From an uncultured Collinsella sp. (GTDB lineage: Bacteria > Actinomycetota > Coriobacteriia > Coriobacteriales > Coriobacteriaceae): DNA of 64,000 nt. Location of the stretch: the NCBI GenBank assembly GCA_900556605.1, contig USPC01000001.1, positions 1-64,000 on the forward strand, written 5' to 3'. Shown here one piece after another: positions 47,491 through 56,787 of this stretch (its first letter is position 1; each line of letters starts with the position of its first letter). The translations under genes were made by a program, and so were the position numbers. Below the pieces are notes generated by a model. It saw nothing but the letters and a program-made list of their open reading frames with translations. It was not told the origin of the DNA and ran no database searches.

Positions 47491-48534
47491 TTAGCGCTTG
47501 CGGGGGACGAGTTTGGTGCGGCGCAGGTGGATCATCTCGGCGGCGATGGAGATGGCGATCTCCTCGGGGTCCTCGGCCTCGATGGCAACGCCGATCGGAA
47601 GGTGCAGCTCGTCGATCTGGTCCTGCGTAAAACCTTCCTGCTCCAGGCGGGCACGCACAAAGGCCGTCTTGCGGCGCGAACCCAGACAGCCCAGGTAGGC
47701 AGGCTTGGCACGCATGGCCTGAATCACCACGTCGATATCGGACTTGTGACCCGCCGTGGCGACGACCACCAAGTCGCGCGGACCGATGGGACACAGCTCG
47801 CTCAGGTTCTTGTAATCGACCAGGCGACGATCGTAGACACCGGGCACCCATTCGGGCGTCAACGTGCCGGGGCGGTCATCGCAGGCCACGACGGCAAAGC
47901 CCGCCGCCGTGAGCACGCGCGCCGTCGCGGCGCCCACGTGTCCGCAGCCAAAGATGTAGGTCAGGCCCTCGGGGCAGAGCGTCTCGATGTGCGCCGCGGG
48001 AATCTCAGAGGCAGCGTTGGTGTAGGTGACGTTACTCCCCTCCTCCACCAGTGAAAGCCCGGGGCAGCCCGCAATGGTATGGCGCGATGCCTCGCCATGG
48101 TACTCGGCCACATCGCCCTCGAGCGCGCTCGCGATAAACGGCTCAAAGTCGATGACGAAGTCGCCGATGCGCCGATAGACCAAGACGTCGGCAATTTCCT
48201 GGAACAACGGTGCCTGGGTCGCATCCAGATGCAGATAGCACAGGCAAATGGCTCCGCCGCAGATCATGCCGGTATCGGAGTTCTCGCCGCCCATGGTGTA
48301 GCGGACCAGACGCGACTGTCCCGCGCTCAGGAGTTCGCGCGCCTCATCCAGCGCAAAGAGCTCAATCTTGCCGCCGCCGATAGTGCCCGCCTGGCTGCCG
48401 TCGGCAAAGACGGCCATCCATGCGCCCACACCGCGCGGTGACGACCCCGCCGTGCCGGCCACGACCGCCAGCTCGCACGTCTCGCCAGCACGCAGGGCGG
48501 CAAGCGCCGCATTCACAACATCGAGCTTTTCCAT
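47491..48534 (-). CDS. xdhC: XdhC-family molybdenum hydroxylase maturation protein
   Basis: The 347-aa protein has an N-terminal XdhC/CoxI domain (VAGTAGSSPRGVGAWMAVFA, then AGTIGGGKIE) and a C-terminal Rossmann domain with YIFGCGHVGAATARVL and YLGCLGSRRK. XdhC proteins deliver sulfurated molybdenum cofactor to xanthine dehydrogenase-type enzymes. It is 9 bases downstream of yqeB. No hydroxylase subunit is in the window, so the client enzyme must be encoded elsewhere. Confidence 0.93.
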   Translation of the reverse strand: MEKLDVVNAALAALRAGETCELAVVAGTAGSSPRGVGAWMAVFADGSQAGTIGGGKIELFALDEARELLSAGQSRLVRYTMGGENSDTGMICGGAICLCYLHLDATQAPLFQEIADVLVYRRIGDFVIDFEPFIASALEGDVAEYHGEASRHTIAGCPGLSLVEEGSNVTYTNAASEIPAAHIETLCPEGLTYIFGCGHVGAATARVLTAAGFAVVACDDRPGTLTPEWVPGVYDRRLVDYKNLSELCPIGPRDLVVVATAGHKSDIDVVIQAMRAKPAYLGCLGSRRKTAFVRARLEQEGFTQDQIDELHLPIGVAIEAEDPEEIAISIAAEMIHLRRTKLVPRKR

Positions 48535-48543
48535 TGCCGCCTT

Positions 48544-49338
48544 CTATCCTCTAAAGATATCGGTGAGCATAGCGAGTGCCTCGAGCACGCCGCCGCCGAC
48601 CGACGTCGCCTTGTCCGAAATGTAGTTGATATAGCTGGCATCGCCGCGCGGATCGACATCGGCGCATTTAAAGCCCTCAGTCACCTGCACGCCGTTCGCC
48701 AAAAGCCCGCGCAGGCAGCCATCGATCTGTGTGCACATGGGCGTATCGTCCGCGTAGCCAATCACGTCTCCGGCGCTCACGATGTCGCCGATTGCGCGGT
48801 CGGACCGAAACACGCCGGCGGCGGGGCTGTGGATAACGCGCTCCTTGCCATAGCCGGCGATCACGCCCGGCACGCCCGTGTTGGGCTGGGGCGAGCCCTG
48901 GGTAATGACACGGCCCAAAAAATGCCCGCGCATGGTCTCGACCACGGCGTCGCAATCGACCGGCGCGGTAAAGCCCGGCCCCACGGCGATGACGGTAGGC
49001 GCCATGTCGCGCGTGGTGCCCAGGTTGCGCTTGGCCAGAATCGCGTCGACCACAGCCGCGGGTTTAAGCTCATCGAGCATCTTGGCCTGAGGGTCCACCA
49101 CGACGGCAACATCCCCCGCTTGGGTAATCTCGAGCGCCTCTGCCGGCGTCTGCGCCAAGCGAGCGCGAATGCCCTCGACCTGGACCTCGCCCAGGCGAAT
49201 AGCCTCGCAAAAACTGATTGTGCGGCGGATGCACGTGGGAACCGCGATATCGGCCATGACGACCGACACGCCGGCGCGCACCAAGCGAGCGGCGACACCC
49301 GTGGCGATATCGCCGGCGCCGCGAACATAAACGAGCAT
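48544..49338 (-). CDS. yqeB: Selenium-dependent molybdenum hydroxylase system protein YqeB (EF2563 family)
   Basis: The 264-aa protein has VYVRGAGDIATGVAARLVRA at the N-terminus (Rossmann-like glycine motif), then AVGPGFTAPVDCDAVVETMR and IHSPAAGVFRS. This is the EF2563/YqeB family found with selenium-dependent molybdenum hydroxylases. Its exact step is unknown. It is the first gene of yqeB-xdhC and is divergent from yqeC with a shared 102-bp region. No in-frame UGA/selenocysteine is evident. Confidence 0.9.
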   Translation of the reverse strand: MLVYVRGAGDIATGVAARLVRAGVSVVMADIAVPTCIRRTISFCEAIRLGEVQVEGIRARLAQTPAEALEITQAGDVAVVVDPQAKMLDELKPAAVVDAILAKRNLGTTRDMAPTVIAVGPGFTAPVDCDAVVETMRGHFLGRVITQGSPQPNTGVPGVIAGYGKERVIHSPAAGVFRSDRAIGDIVSAGDVIGYADDTPMCTQIDGCLRGLLANGVQVTEGFKCADVDPRGDASYINYISDKATSVGGGVLEALAMLTDIFRG

Positions 49339-49379
49339 TCCCGGGGCACCTCCCTGTGCTACGGTTTGAGCAGAGCAAA

Positions 49380-49394
49380 AGCGGTTCGACCGCT
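49380..49394. promoter_or_regulatory. Candidate operator in the yqeB/yqeC divergent region
   Basis: AGCGGTTCGACCGCT is a perfect palindrome midway between the two start codons. A TATTAT -10-like element for yqeC follows at 49421-49426. The location would let one regulator control both directions. Confidence 0.45.
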
Positions 49395-49440
49395 ACTCTG
49401 ATGATTATTTATTATCACAGTATTATACGGCGGTGAACAG

Positions 49441-50178
49441 ATGGAAACGGTTAGCGGCAATCTTGCCTCGGCGCTCAGGATCGAGCCGGGCATTACCGCG
49501 ATTATCGGCAGCGGCGGCAAGTCGACGTTGCTCAAAACGCTGGGTCTTGAGCTCATGCGCGCTGGCGGCCGCGTGCTCCTCTGCACCACCACGCATATGC
49601 TTCCCGTTGCCGGCGTGCCATGGGACGGGTCGAATCGTCGCCTGGACGCCGCGCCTTGGAAGCCGGGCGCCTCGCATGTCCCCGGTTGCACCTGCGAGGC
49701 ATGCGCGGGCATGAGCCGCGGAAGTATCTGCCAGGTGGGTGTTTTGGACCCGGAGACAGGCAAGCTCTCCGCCCCCGCCGAGCCACTCGGCGGGCTGGCA
49801 CAGCGCTTTGACTATGTGTTGGCCGAGGCAGACGGTAGCAAGCGACTCCCGCTCAAGGCGCATGCCCCGTGGGAGCCGGTCGTTCCCGCCGGCACGGCAA
49901 ACGTTGTCTGGGTCGTCGGCGCCTCGGGACTCAGCAAGCCCATCAACGAAGCCGTCCACCGCCCCGAGCTCTTTTGCGAGCGTTGCGGCTGCGAGCTCAC
50001 CGACATCGCCACGCCCGAGCGCGTCGCCCAGGTGCTCAATGCCGAGATGCAGGCGCTGAAACTCAGCACCGCACGCGTCATGCTCAACCAAGTCGACACG
50101 CTCAGCGACCCCACGATGGCCGACCGCTTCGAGGCAGCTCTCGACCGTCCCATCATCGCCACCAGCCTCAAAGGGTAG
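49441..50178 (+). CDS. yqeC: YqeC, putative selenium-dependent hydroxylase system protein
   Basis: The 245-aa protein has a P-loop (IIGSGGKSTLLKTLGLELMR), LLCTTTHMLP, and the family block LAEADGSKRLPLKAHAPWEP. It also has two cysteine pairs (CTCEAC and CERCGC) that could bind metal. YqeC is a presumed NTPase of the selenium-dependent molybdenum hydroxylase system. Its last codons GGG-TAG are the first bases of a long palindrome. Confidence 0.9.
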   Translation: METVSGNLASALRIEPGITAIIGSGGKSTLLKTLGLELMRAGGRVLLCTTTHMLPVAGVPWDGSNRRLDAAPWKPGASHVPGCTCEACAGMSRGSICQVGVLDPETGKLSAPAEPLGGLAQRFDYVLAEADGSKRLPLKAHAPWEPVVPAGTANVVWVVGASGLSKPINEAVHRPELFCERCGCELTDIATPERVAQVLNAEMQALKLSTARVMLNQVDTLSDPTMADRFEAALDRPIIATSLKG

Positions 50179-50277
50179 CTAATTTGGGACGGGGCTCTTT
50201 TAGCTACCCCATGTTGAGAGAAAAATCATCAGGCAGGCAAGGGTAGCTAAAAGAGCCCCGTCTCAAATTAGCTACCC
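50173..50277. repeat. Long palindrome between yqeC and hydA (family H)
   Basis: The 37-bp arms (50173-50209, 50241-50277) have one mismatch and begin GGGTAGCTAATTTGGGACGG. Each arm is itself bounded by GGGTAGCTAA and TTAGCTACCC, so it is a palindrome within a palindrome. It provides the yqeC stop codon and ends 14 bases from the stop codon of the convergent gene. Confidence 0.92.
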
Positions 50278-50291
50278 TGGCGGCCTTCCTG

Positions 50292-51659
50292 CTAGCGGGG
50301 GACGTAGCGGCCGGGCTGGGCTCCGGTGGGCTCGCCGTCGCGCGCAGCCAGCACGCCGTTCACAAACACAGCCTTGGCGCGGCCATGTGCCTCAAAACCC
50401 TCGAGCGGCGTGTAGTCCACGGCCTGATGCTGTGTCGCCGCGCGAATGGTCCAGCGCGCCCGGGGATCCCACACGCACACGTCGGCATCGGCGCCCTCGG
50501 CAAGACAGCCCTTGCGCGGGTACATGCCAAACACGCGCGCCGGGTTCTCGCTCATCAAGCGGCACAGATCCTCGGGTCCCAGTTGTCCCTCAAAGCTCGT
50601 GGCAATCGCGACGGGACGATGCTCCACGCCGGGCCCGCCGTTGGGAATCGCGCGGAAATCGTCGCGCCCGCGGTCCTTTTGCCCGTGCAGGTTAAAGCTG
50701 CAGTGGTCGGTGGCGATAGTATCGATCTCGCCGGCCACAAGCGCCTCGCGCAGCGCGGCACGGTCACCGGCATGGCGCAGCGGCGGGCTCATCACATACT
50801 TGGCGCCCGCAAAGCCGTCCTCGCCCTGCTCCAGATAACAGGTGTCGTCGAGCATCAGATACTGGGGGCAGGTCTCGACATAGATATTCTTCTGCCCGCG
50901 CGCTTTGGCAGCACGGATGGCCTCGAGCCCCAGCTTGGTCGAAAGGTGCACCACGTTGACCGGTGCGTCGCCGGCCAGGTGCGCCAGATATAGCAGACGG
51001 CTCACTGCCTCGGCCTCGCACACGTCCGGACGGCTGAGCGCGTGGCCCTCGGGCCCGTGGATACCCTGCTCGTACACGCGCTTCTGCAGTTCATTCACCA
51101 ACGTGCCGTTCTCGCAATGCACGCACAGGATACCGCCCAGGCGCTTGAGCTCCTCCAACACCTCGAGCGTCTCGGCATCGTCCAAGCGCAGGTGGTCATA
51201 GGCAAAGTAGGTCTTAAACGACGACACGCCCGCCTCGCGCATGGCCGAAAGATCGGCGCGGTTGCGCTCATTCCACTCGGCGAGTGCCATATGAAAGGCG
51301 TAGTTGGCCGTGCAGGTGCCGTCAGCGCGGCGATGCCACTCGGCCAAGGCATCGGGCATGGTCACGCCGCGATCGGCCGTCGCGTAGTCGACGATGGTCG
51401 TGGTGCCGCCGCAGGCAGCCGCACGCGTGCCGGTCTCAAAGCTATCGGCCGTCCAGTCCATGCCGGTCCAGCACTGCATGTGCGTGTGCCCATCGATAAA
51501 GCCGGGAAACACCCAGCAGTCCGCGGCATCTTCGACGGTATCGCCCTCGGCCGGCTCAATCGCCGCGGCGATCCGCACGATCTTATCGCCATCCATGGCA
51601 AGATCGGCGCGGCGAAGCCCCTGGGGCGTCACGAGCGCGCCGTTTTTGATGATGATCAT
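50292..51659 (-). CDS. hydA: Dihydropyrimidinase/hydantoinase-type amidohydrolase
   Basis: The 455-aa enzyme has GFIDGHTHMQCW (metal-binding His pair), the carboxylated-lysine segment SSFKTYFAYDH (near residue 145), ILCVHCENG, NVVHLSTKLG and ATDHCSFN. It opens cyclic amides such as dihydropyrimidines or hydantoins. In related purine clusters of gut anaerobes a gene of this family stands with ygeW, ygeX and ygeY, so a purine-derived ring is the likely substrate here. It follows mocA after 8 bases with AAGGAG. Confidence 0.9.
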   Translation of the reverse strand: MIIIKNGALVTPQGLRRADLAMDGDKIVRIAAAIEPAEGDTVEDAADCWVFPGFIDGHTHMQCWTGMDWTADSFETGTRAAACGGTTTIVDYATADRGVTMPDALAEWHRRADGTCTANYAFHMALAEWNERNRADLSAMREAGVSSFKTYFAYDHLRLDDAETLEVLEELKRLGGILCVHCENGTLVNELQKRVYEQGIHGPEGHALSRPDVCEAEAVSRLLYLAHLAGDAPVNVVHLSTKLGLEAIRAAKARGQKNIYVETCPQYLMLDDTCYLEQGEDGFAGAKYVMSPPLRHAGDRAALREALVAGEIDTIATDHCSFNLHGQKDRGRDDFRAIPNGGPGVEHRPVAIATSFEGQLGPEDLCRLMSENPARVFGMYPRKGCLAEGADADVCVWDPRARWTIRAATQHQAVDYTPLEGFEAHGRAKAVFVNGVLAARDGEPTGAQPGRYVPR

Positions 51660-51667
51660 GTTGCTCC

Positions 51668-52282
51668 TTATTGATTCATACAGTTGGCCACGCGATCAAA
51701 ATACGAGCAGGCCGCGATATGCTCCGTTATGCGTCGCTGTCCCTTGGCGGTATCGACATCCCACAGCTCATAGGCGCGCGCTTCGACCAGCACCACGTCG
51801 GTACGGTCCTTGAGAATCGAGCCCCCGCCGTCCTTGCCCTCAAGACGTATGAGTGCATCGAACAGTTCCGCCGGAAAGAGCACCGGGCTCGAAGGCTCAC
51901 CGTTGCACGCAAGACGCACCGGATGTTTGCGGCCACGCTCGTCAAATGCACGAACCATAGCCTCAAAAGAATCCGAACTCACGAGCGGCTGGTCGCCCGG
52001 CAAAAAGAGGCAACCTTTCCAGTTGCGTTCGACTCCCCACGAAAGGCCCGCACGGACGCTTTCGCTGCGCAGCTCGCCATCGTGCAGCACGCACGGGCAA
52101 TGCTTGTCCTCGCAAATCTGAGCGACCCCCGGCCAACGCGTCGAAACCACAACGTCAAAGCCCCGGGGAACCGAATCGATAGTCCAGGCAATCAGCGGCT
52201 CGCCATAGATATCGGCAAGCATCTTGTTGGAGCCAAACCGCTTGCCCTCGCCCGAGGCCATAATGACGCATCCAAGTTTCAT
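51668..52282 (-). CDS. mocA: MocA-type nucleotidyltransferase (molybdenum cofactor cytidylyltransferase family)
   Basis: The 204-aa protein starts MKLGCVIMASGEGKRFGSNK, the nucleotide-binding loop of the MobA-like family, and has FLPGDQPLVSSDSF with the metal-binding aspartate. MocA makes molybdopterin cytosine dinucleotide for xanthine dehydrogenase-type enzymes, which fits xdhC and yqeB nearby. The start at 52282 has GGGGAGG. A terminator separates it from ygeW upstream. Confidence 0.87.
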   Translation of the reverse strand: MKLGCVIMASGEGKRFGSNKMLADIYGEPLIAWTIDSVPRGFDVVVSTRWPGVAQICEDKHCPCVLHDGELRSESVRAGLSWGVERNWKGCLFLPGDQPLVSSDSFEAMVRAFDERGRKHPVRLACNGEPSSPVLFPAELFDALIRLEGKDGGGSILKDRTDVVLVEARAYELWDVDTAKGQRRITEHIAACSYFDRVANCMNQ

Positions 52283-52369
52283 GGTGATACCTCCCCTGAA
52301 ACCATCGTACCCATAACTCGCGCCGCGGGCATCCACATCGAAAGCGCTTATCCCGCACGCCCGCGATGC

Positions 52370-52409
52370 AAAAAAGGGGCACCCCGCCGGTTGGCAGAGC
52401 GCCCCCTTT
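52370..52409 (-). terminator. Intrinsic terminator after ygeW
   Basis: AAGGGGGC pairs with GCCCCTT around a 25-base loop and TTTT follows on the minus strand. It splits dpaL-ygeY-ygeW from mocA-hydA. Confidence 0.8.
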
Positions 52410-52432
52410 ACATGGCTTACCTCAACCCGGCT

Positions 52433-53635
52433 TTAGGCCTGGAGCCAACGGGCGGTGTTGCGCTCGTCGAGGGCCTTGAGGGTAGCGGCGGGATCGGCAA
52501 CCTTCTGCAGGAACATCATGGCAGCGATGGCGTACGGCTTGTAGCTGGCCTCCTTGTACATGCCCACGCGGTGCATGTCGAAGACGTCGGCGTTGACCTC
52601 GCCGTGCTCGCAGGAGACACCGGAGATGTCGGCGGGCAGCGGGTGCATAAAGATGGTGTCCTGGCCGTTGGCAGTCTTCTCCATGAGCTCGGTCGTGGAG
52701 CACCAGTCCTGATGGGTAGCGTTCTGGGCAAGCAGCTCCTTCTCGAGCGCTGCGATGCCGGCGTCGTCGCCCTCGGCGTACAGGTTGGTACGCTTCTCCA
52801 TGGCGGCAAACGGAGCCCAGCTCTTGGGGATCACGATGTCGGCGCCCTCGAAGGCCTCGGCCATGGTGTTGACCTGCTTAAAGGTGGTGCCGGACTCGGC
52901 GGCGTAGCCCTTGGCGCGCTCGACGACCTCGGGCATGAGGTCGTAGCCCTCGGGGTGAGCAAGAGTGACGTCCATGCCAAAGCGGGGCAGCAGACTGATC
53001 AGCGACTGCGGACAGGACAGTGGCTTGCCGTAAGAGGGCGAATAGGCCCAGGTGACGGCAACCTTCTTGCCCTTGAGGTTCTCAAGGCCGCCAAACTCGT
53101 TGATGAGGTAGAGCATGTCGGCAGAGGACTGCGTGGGGTGATCGGAGTCGGACTGCAGGGAGATGAGCGTGGGACGGTGATCCAGAACGCCATCCTCGTA
53201 GGCCTGCTGCACGGACTCGGAGACCTCGGCCATGTAGGCGTCGCCCTTGCCGATGTACATGTCATCGCGAATGCCGATGACGTCGGCCATAAAGGAGATC
53301 ATGGTAGCGGTCTCGCGGACGGTCTCGCCGTGGGCGATCTGGGACTTCTTCTCGTCCAGGTCCTGCAGCTCAAGGCCGAGCAGGTTGGCGGCCTTAGAGA
53401 AGGAGAAGCGCGTACGGGTGGAGTTGTCGCGGAACAGGGAGACGGCCAGGCCCGAGTCGAAGATCTTGGACGAAACGTTGTTCTCACGCAGCTCGCGCAG
53501 GGCGTCGGCGACGATGTAGAGAGCCTTGAGCTCATCGGTGGTCTTGTCCCAGGTGTGCAGGAAGTCGCTGCCGTACATACCCTTAAAGTCGAGACCGTTC
53601 AGCTGCTCGACGAGCTCGGTAAACTTAGCGTCCAT
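52433..53635 (-). CDS. ygeW: YgeW-type knotted carbamoyltransferase
   Basis: The 400-aa protein has the carbamoyl phosphate loop FRDNSTRTRFSFSKAANLLG (residues about 70-90), SSADMLYLINEFGG and the C-terminal HPLPADISGVSCEHGEV. It belongs to the ATCase/OTCase superfamily, YgeW class; the true substrate is not settled. Together with dpaL and ygeY upstream it forms the three-gene core also seen in the E. coli yge cluster. The start at 53635 has AAAGGAC. Confidence 0.94.
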   Translation of the reverse strand: MDAKFTELVEQLNGLDFKGMYGSDFLHTWDKTTDELKALYIVADALRELRENNVSSKIFDSGLAVSLFRDNSTRTRFSFSKAANLLGLELQDLDEKKSQIAHGETVRETATMISFMADVIGIRDDMYIGKGDAYMAEVSESVQQAYEDGVLDHRPTLISLQSDSDHPTQSSADMLYLINEFGGLENLKGKKVAVTWAYSPSYGKPLSCPQSLISLLPRFGMDVTLAHPEGYDLMPEVVERAKGYAAESGTTFKQVNTMAEAFEGADIVIPKSWAPFAAMEKRTNLYAEGDDAGIAALEKELLAQNATHQDWCSTTELMEKTANGQDTIFMHPLPADISGVSCEHGEVNADVFDMHRVGMYKEASYKPYAIAAMMFLQKVADPAATLKALDERNTARWLQA

Positions 53636-53835
53636 GGAAATGTCCTTTCTAAAGATGAAACGATCGCAATGAGTTGATGCGCTCCGGCATGCGCGTGTGG
53701 CAGAACATGCAGAGCACCATGACGAGGACCCGCCACCGTTGAGGAAGCATGGGAGATAACGACCGCGGGCCCCAAGTCAACAGGGGGTGCCGGGGACACG
53801 AGCGGCCCCCGGCTCAACAAAATCGAGGAATGGGA

Positions 53836-55221
53836 CTAATCGATCTTGTTGTTGGTCAGACCGGCGCGGAACACGGTGGCGTCGCCATCGGCCTGGCTCG
53901 GATCGTAGAGGTTCAGGGCAGCCACGTACATGGCGGCAGCGGTGACCAGGTCGTCCTTGTAGGTGACCTCGTTGGGAGCGTGAGCCTGAGACTCGGCACC
54001 CGGGCCAAAGCCCACGCAGGGGATGCCGTAGCGGCCCTGGATGGAAACGCAGTTCGTGGAGAAGGTCCACTTGTCGCACAGCGGACGACCGGTGCGCTTG
54101 TCCATGCTGGGCTCGCAGCCGATGCGCTCGTCACCAAACATGGCCTTGTGGGCGTCGACGAGGGCCTTGACGTGCGGAGCGGTCTCCTTGTTGATCCACG
54201 TGGGGAAGTATGCCTCGGTCTCGTAGACCTCGCCGGTCCAGGACGGACGGTCGTACATGTACATGGAGACCTTCACGTCGTCGCCGTACTTCTTGGCGGC
54301 CGGCAGGTTGCGGATCTCGTCCAGGCAGGACTCCCAGGTCTCACCGGCGGTCATGCGACGGTCGATGGAGATGGCGCAGGAGTCAGCCACGGCGCAGCGG
54401 CTGGGGCTGGTGTAGAAGATCTGGCTGACGGTGCAGGTGCCGCGACCCAGGAAGCGGGCGTCCTCGAAGTGCTCGGGGTTGTACTTGGGGTCGAGCATCT
54501 TGACGAGACCCTTGATGTCGGTCGACTCGTCGCAGCCGTTGTTGTTGAGGGCGCGGACGTCGGCGATGATGTCGGCCATCTTGTAGATGGCGTTGTCGCC
54601 GCGGTCGGGAGCGGAACCGTGGCAGGAGGTGCCGTGAACGTCGACACGGATCTCCATGCGGCCGCGGTGACCGCGATAGATGCCGCCGTCGGTGGGCTCG
54701 GTGGAAATGACGAACTCGGGCTTAATGCCGTCCTTGTTGTAGATGTACTGCCAGCACATGCCGTCACAGTCCTCTTCCTGGACGGTGCCGACGACCATGA
54801 TCTTGTAGCCCTCGGGGATGAGGCCCATGTCCTTCATCATCTTGGCAGCGTAGGTAGCGGAAGCCATGCCGCCCTCCTGGTCAGAGCCGCCGCGGCCGTA
54901 GATGATCTCGTCGGTCTCGTAGCCCTCGTAGGGATCGGCATCCCAGTTCTCGATGTTGCCGATGCCGACGGTGTCGATGTGGGAGTCGATGGCGATGATC
55001 TTGTCGCCCTCGCCCATAAAGCCCATAACGTTGCCCAGGCCGTCGACCTTGACCTCGTCATAGCCAAGGCTCTCCATCTCGGCCTTGATGCAGGCGACAA
55101 CCTCACCCTCCTCGCAGGACTCAGAGGGATGGGAGATCATGGCGCGCAGGAAGCGAGTCATATCAGCACGATGAGACTCAGCAGCAGCCTTGATAGCGTC
55201 GAAATCGAGTTCTTTAGCCAT
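53836..55221 (-). CDS. ygeY: YgeY-family selenium metabolism hydrolase (M20 peptidase family)
   Basis: The 461-aa protein is an M20-type metallohydrolase: [14 protein letters not shown] (metal His/Asp), [14 protein letters not shown], then VQEEDCDG with the catalytic Glu pair. The dimerisation domain follows (about 190-330). YgeY may deacylate or cleave an amino acid intermediate. It is followed after 200 bp by ygeW; that gap holds a GCCGGGG/CCCCGGC hairpin but no gene. Confidence 0.93.
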   Translation of the reverse strand: MAKELDFDAIKAAAESHRADMTRFLRAMISHPSESCEEGEVVACIKAEMESLGYDEVKVDGLGNVMGFMGEGDKIIAIDSHIDTVGIGNIENWDADPYEGYETDEIIYGRGGSDQEGGMASATYAAKMMKDMGLIPEGYKIMVVGTVQEEDCDGMCWQYIYNKDGIKPEFVISTEPTDGGIYRGHRGRMEIRVDVHGTSCHGSAPDRGDNAIYKMADIIADVRALNNNGCDESTDIKGLVKMLDPKYNPEHFEDARFLGRGTCTVSQIFYTSPSRCAVADSCAISIDRRMTAGETWESCLDEIRNLPAAKKYGDDVKVSMYMYDRPSWTGEVYETEAYFPTWINKETAPHVKALVDAHKAMFGDERIGCEPSMDKRTGRPLCDKWTFSTNCVSIQGRYGIPCVGFGPGAESQAHAPNEVTYKDDLVTAAAMYVAALNLYDPSQADGDATVFRAGLTNNKID

Positions 55222-55295
55222 TGTTCATAACCTTTCAAACGAAGGAATCTACCTGTGAGGTGGCGGAGCGATACCTATTTACTCCGCCCCAACGA

Positions 55296-56510
55296 TTAGC
55301 AAGTGGGATATTCGCCTTCCCAAACAATACGGCGATACTGGTCGGGATCGGTGTCGCCCTCGGTGGAGAAGCAGAGCACGGAGCTCGTCTTGTCCAGGCC
55401 GATGAGTTCCTTGAGCTCGGCGTACTCGGGATCGAGCATGAGAGTCTCGACCAGGCCGGTGGTCACTGCGCCGGACTCGCCGGAGATGACGCGCGGGTCG
55501 CCCTTCTCGGGAGCGCCCAGGGTGCGCATGCCGCGAGCGGTGACCCAGTCGGGGCAGGACACGAAGGCGGTGGTGTGGTTGCGCAGGATATCCCAGCCCA
55601 GGATGTTGGGTTCGCCGCAGCACAGGCCGGCCATGATGGAGGGCATGTCGCCGTCCACGATGCGCGGATCGCCGTCGCCGGCGGCAGCGCCCTTGTACAG
55701 GCAGGCGGCAGGCGCGCACTCAACCACGACGAAGGTGGGCGGGTTATCGGGATACAGGTTGGTGAAGTAGCCCACCACGGCGCCGGCGAGCGAACCCACG
55801 CCAGCCTGGACAAACACGTGCGTCGGGCGGTTGATGGCCATCTCGCGCAGCTGCTCGGCAGCCTCGGAAGCCATGGTGCCGTAACCCTCCATGATCCAGG
55901 ACGGGATCTTCTCGTAGCCCTCCCAAGCGGTGTCCTGAACGATGACGCCGCGCTCGCAGGCGTCGGCCTCGGCGGCGGCCATGCGCACGCACTCGTCGTA
56001 GTTGACCTCTTCAATGGTCACCGTGGCGCCCTCGGCGGCAATGTTATCGAAGCGGGGCTTGGTGGAACCCTTGGGCATGTGCACGACAGCCTTCTGGCCC
56101 AGCTTGTTGGCAGCCCATGCCACGCCGCGGCCATGGTTGCCGTCGGTGGCGGTAAAGAAGGTAGCCTGGCCAAAGTCCTCGGCCAGCTGATCGGAGGTCA
56201 GGTAATCGAAGGTGCAGTCGGCAACGTCCTTGCCGGTCTCGTCGGCAATGTAGTTGGCCATGGCAAACGAGCCGCCCAGAACCTTAAAGGCGTTGAGGCC
56301 AAAGCGATAGCTCTCGTCCTTAACGCACAGGTTGGACAGACCCAGGCGCGCAGCCTGGCCGTCCAGGCGGGCAAGCGGAGTGACGGTATATTGAGGGAAC
56401 GACTGGTGGAAGGCGCGGGCCTTCTTCACGTGGTCGAGGCTCATGATTCCCAAGTGCTTGTCATCGCTCTTGGGCATCGTGTTGCCCGCCCACTGGATCT
56501 TATCGGCCAT
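55296..56510 (-). CDS. dpaL: Diaminopropionate ammonia-lyase (YgeX/DpaL)
   Basis: The 404-aa PLP enzyme has the lysine segment NAFKVLGGSFAM (PLP Schiff base), TDGNHGRGVAWAANKLGQ and VQAGVGSLAGAVVGYF. It breaks 2,3-diaminopropionate into pyruvate and two ammonia. In anaerobic purine breakdown this is the step that yields pyruvate and ammonia. It is the first gene of dpaL-ygeY-ygeW. A GGCGGAG/CTCCGCC hairpin lies in the 74-bp gap before ygeY. The start at 56510 follows AAGGAG. Confidence 0.95.
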   Translation of the reverse strand: MADKIQWAGNTMPKSDDKHLGIMSLDHVKKARAFHQSFPQYTVTPLARLDGQAARLGLSNLCVKDESYRFGLNAFKVLGGSFAMANYIADETGKDVADCTFDYLTSDQLAEDFGQATFFTATDGNHGRGVAWAANKLGQKAVVHMPKGSTKPRFDNIAAEGATVTIEEVNYDECVRMAAAEADACERGVIVQDTAWEGYEKIPSWIMEGYGTMASEAAEQLREMAINRPTHVFVQAGVGSLAGAVVGYFTNLYPDNPPTFVVVECAPAACLYKGAAAGDGDPRIVDGDMPSIMAGLCCGEPNILGWDILRNHTTAFVSCPDWVTARGMRTLGAPEKGDPRVISGESGAVTTGLVETLMLDPEYAELKELIGLDKTSSVLCFSTEGDTDPDQYRRIVWEGEYPTC

Positions 56511-56602
56511 ACGGTGAACTCCTTAAGTCCTCTCTTGCCGGCCCCCGCATACGCGTTTCAGCCCATTCCCATTCATGCGACTGAACTTTTATGTGGATGC
56601 CA

Positions 56603-56668
56603 AACAAAAAGTTTGTTAGCACTGTTCTATCACACTTTTTGATTGGCAAACCTAACAAATTGTTTGTT
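56603..56668. promoter_or_regulatory. Paired operator candidates AACAAA-N3-TTTGTT
   Basis: AACAAAAAGTTTGTT (56603-56617) and AACAAATTGTTTGTT (56654-56668) share perfect 6-bp half sites and a 3-bp spacer. Their centres are 51 bp apart, close to five helical turns. They lie in the 277-bp region between divergent dpaL and the YheO-like regulator, whose product is the obvious candidate to bind them. Confidence 0.7.
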
Positions 56669-56787
56669 GCCGTAATCGGTACCTTTTCGCCGACGAACGG
56701 TCACATAACGCAGCGACGCTTTCGTTATTTGCGAACAAGTGGGGTTTATGGCAAAGTGTGCCCAAACTAATTTTTAGGAAGGCACCC

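Noticed and set aside
51671-56642. Large plus-strand frames (668, 493 and 473 codons) opposite ygeW, ygeY and dpaL
   Set aside because: All are shadows of well-recognised minus-strand enzymes and have no family motifs.
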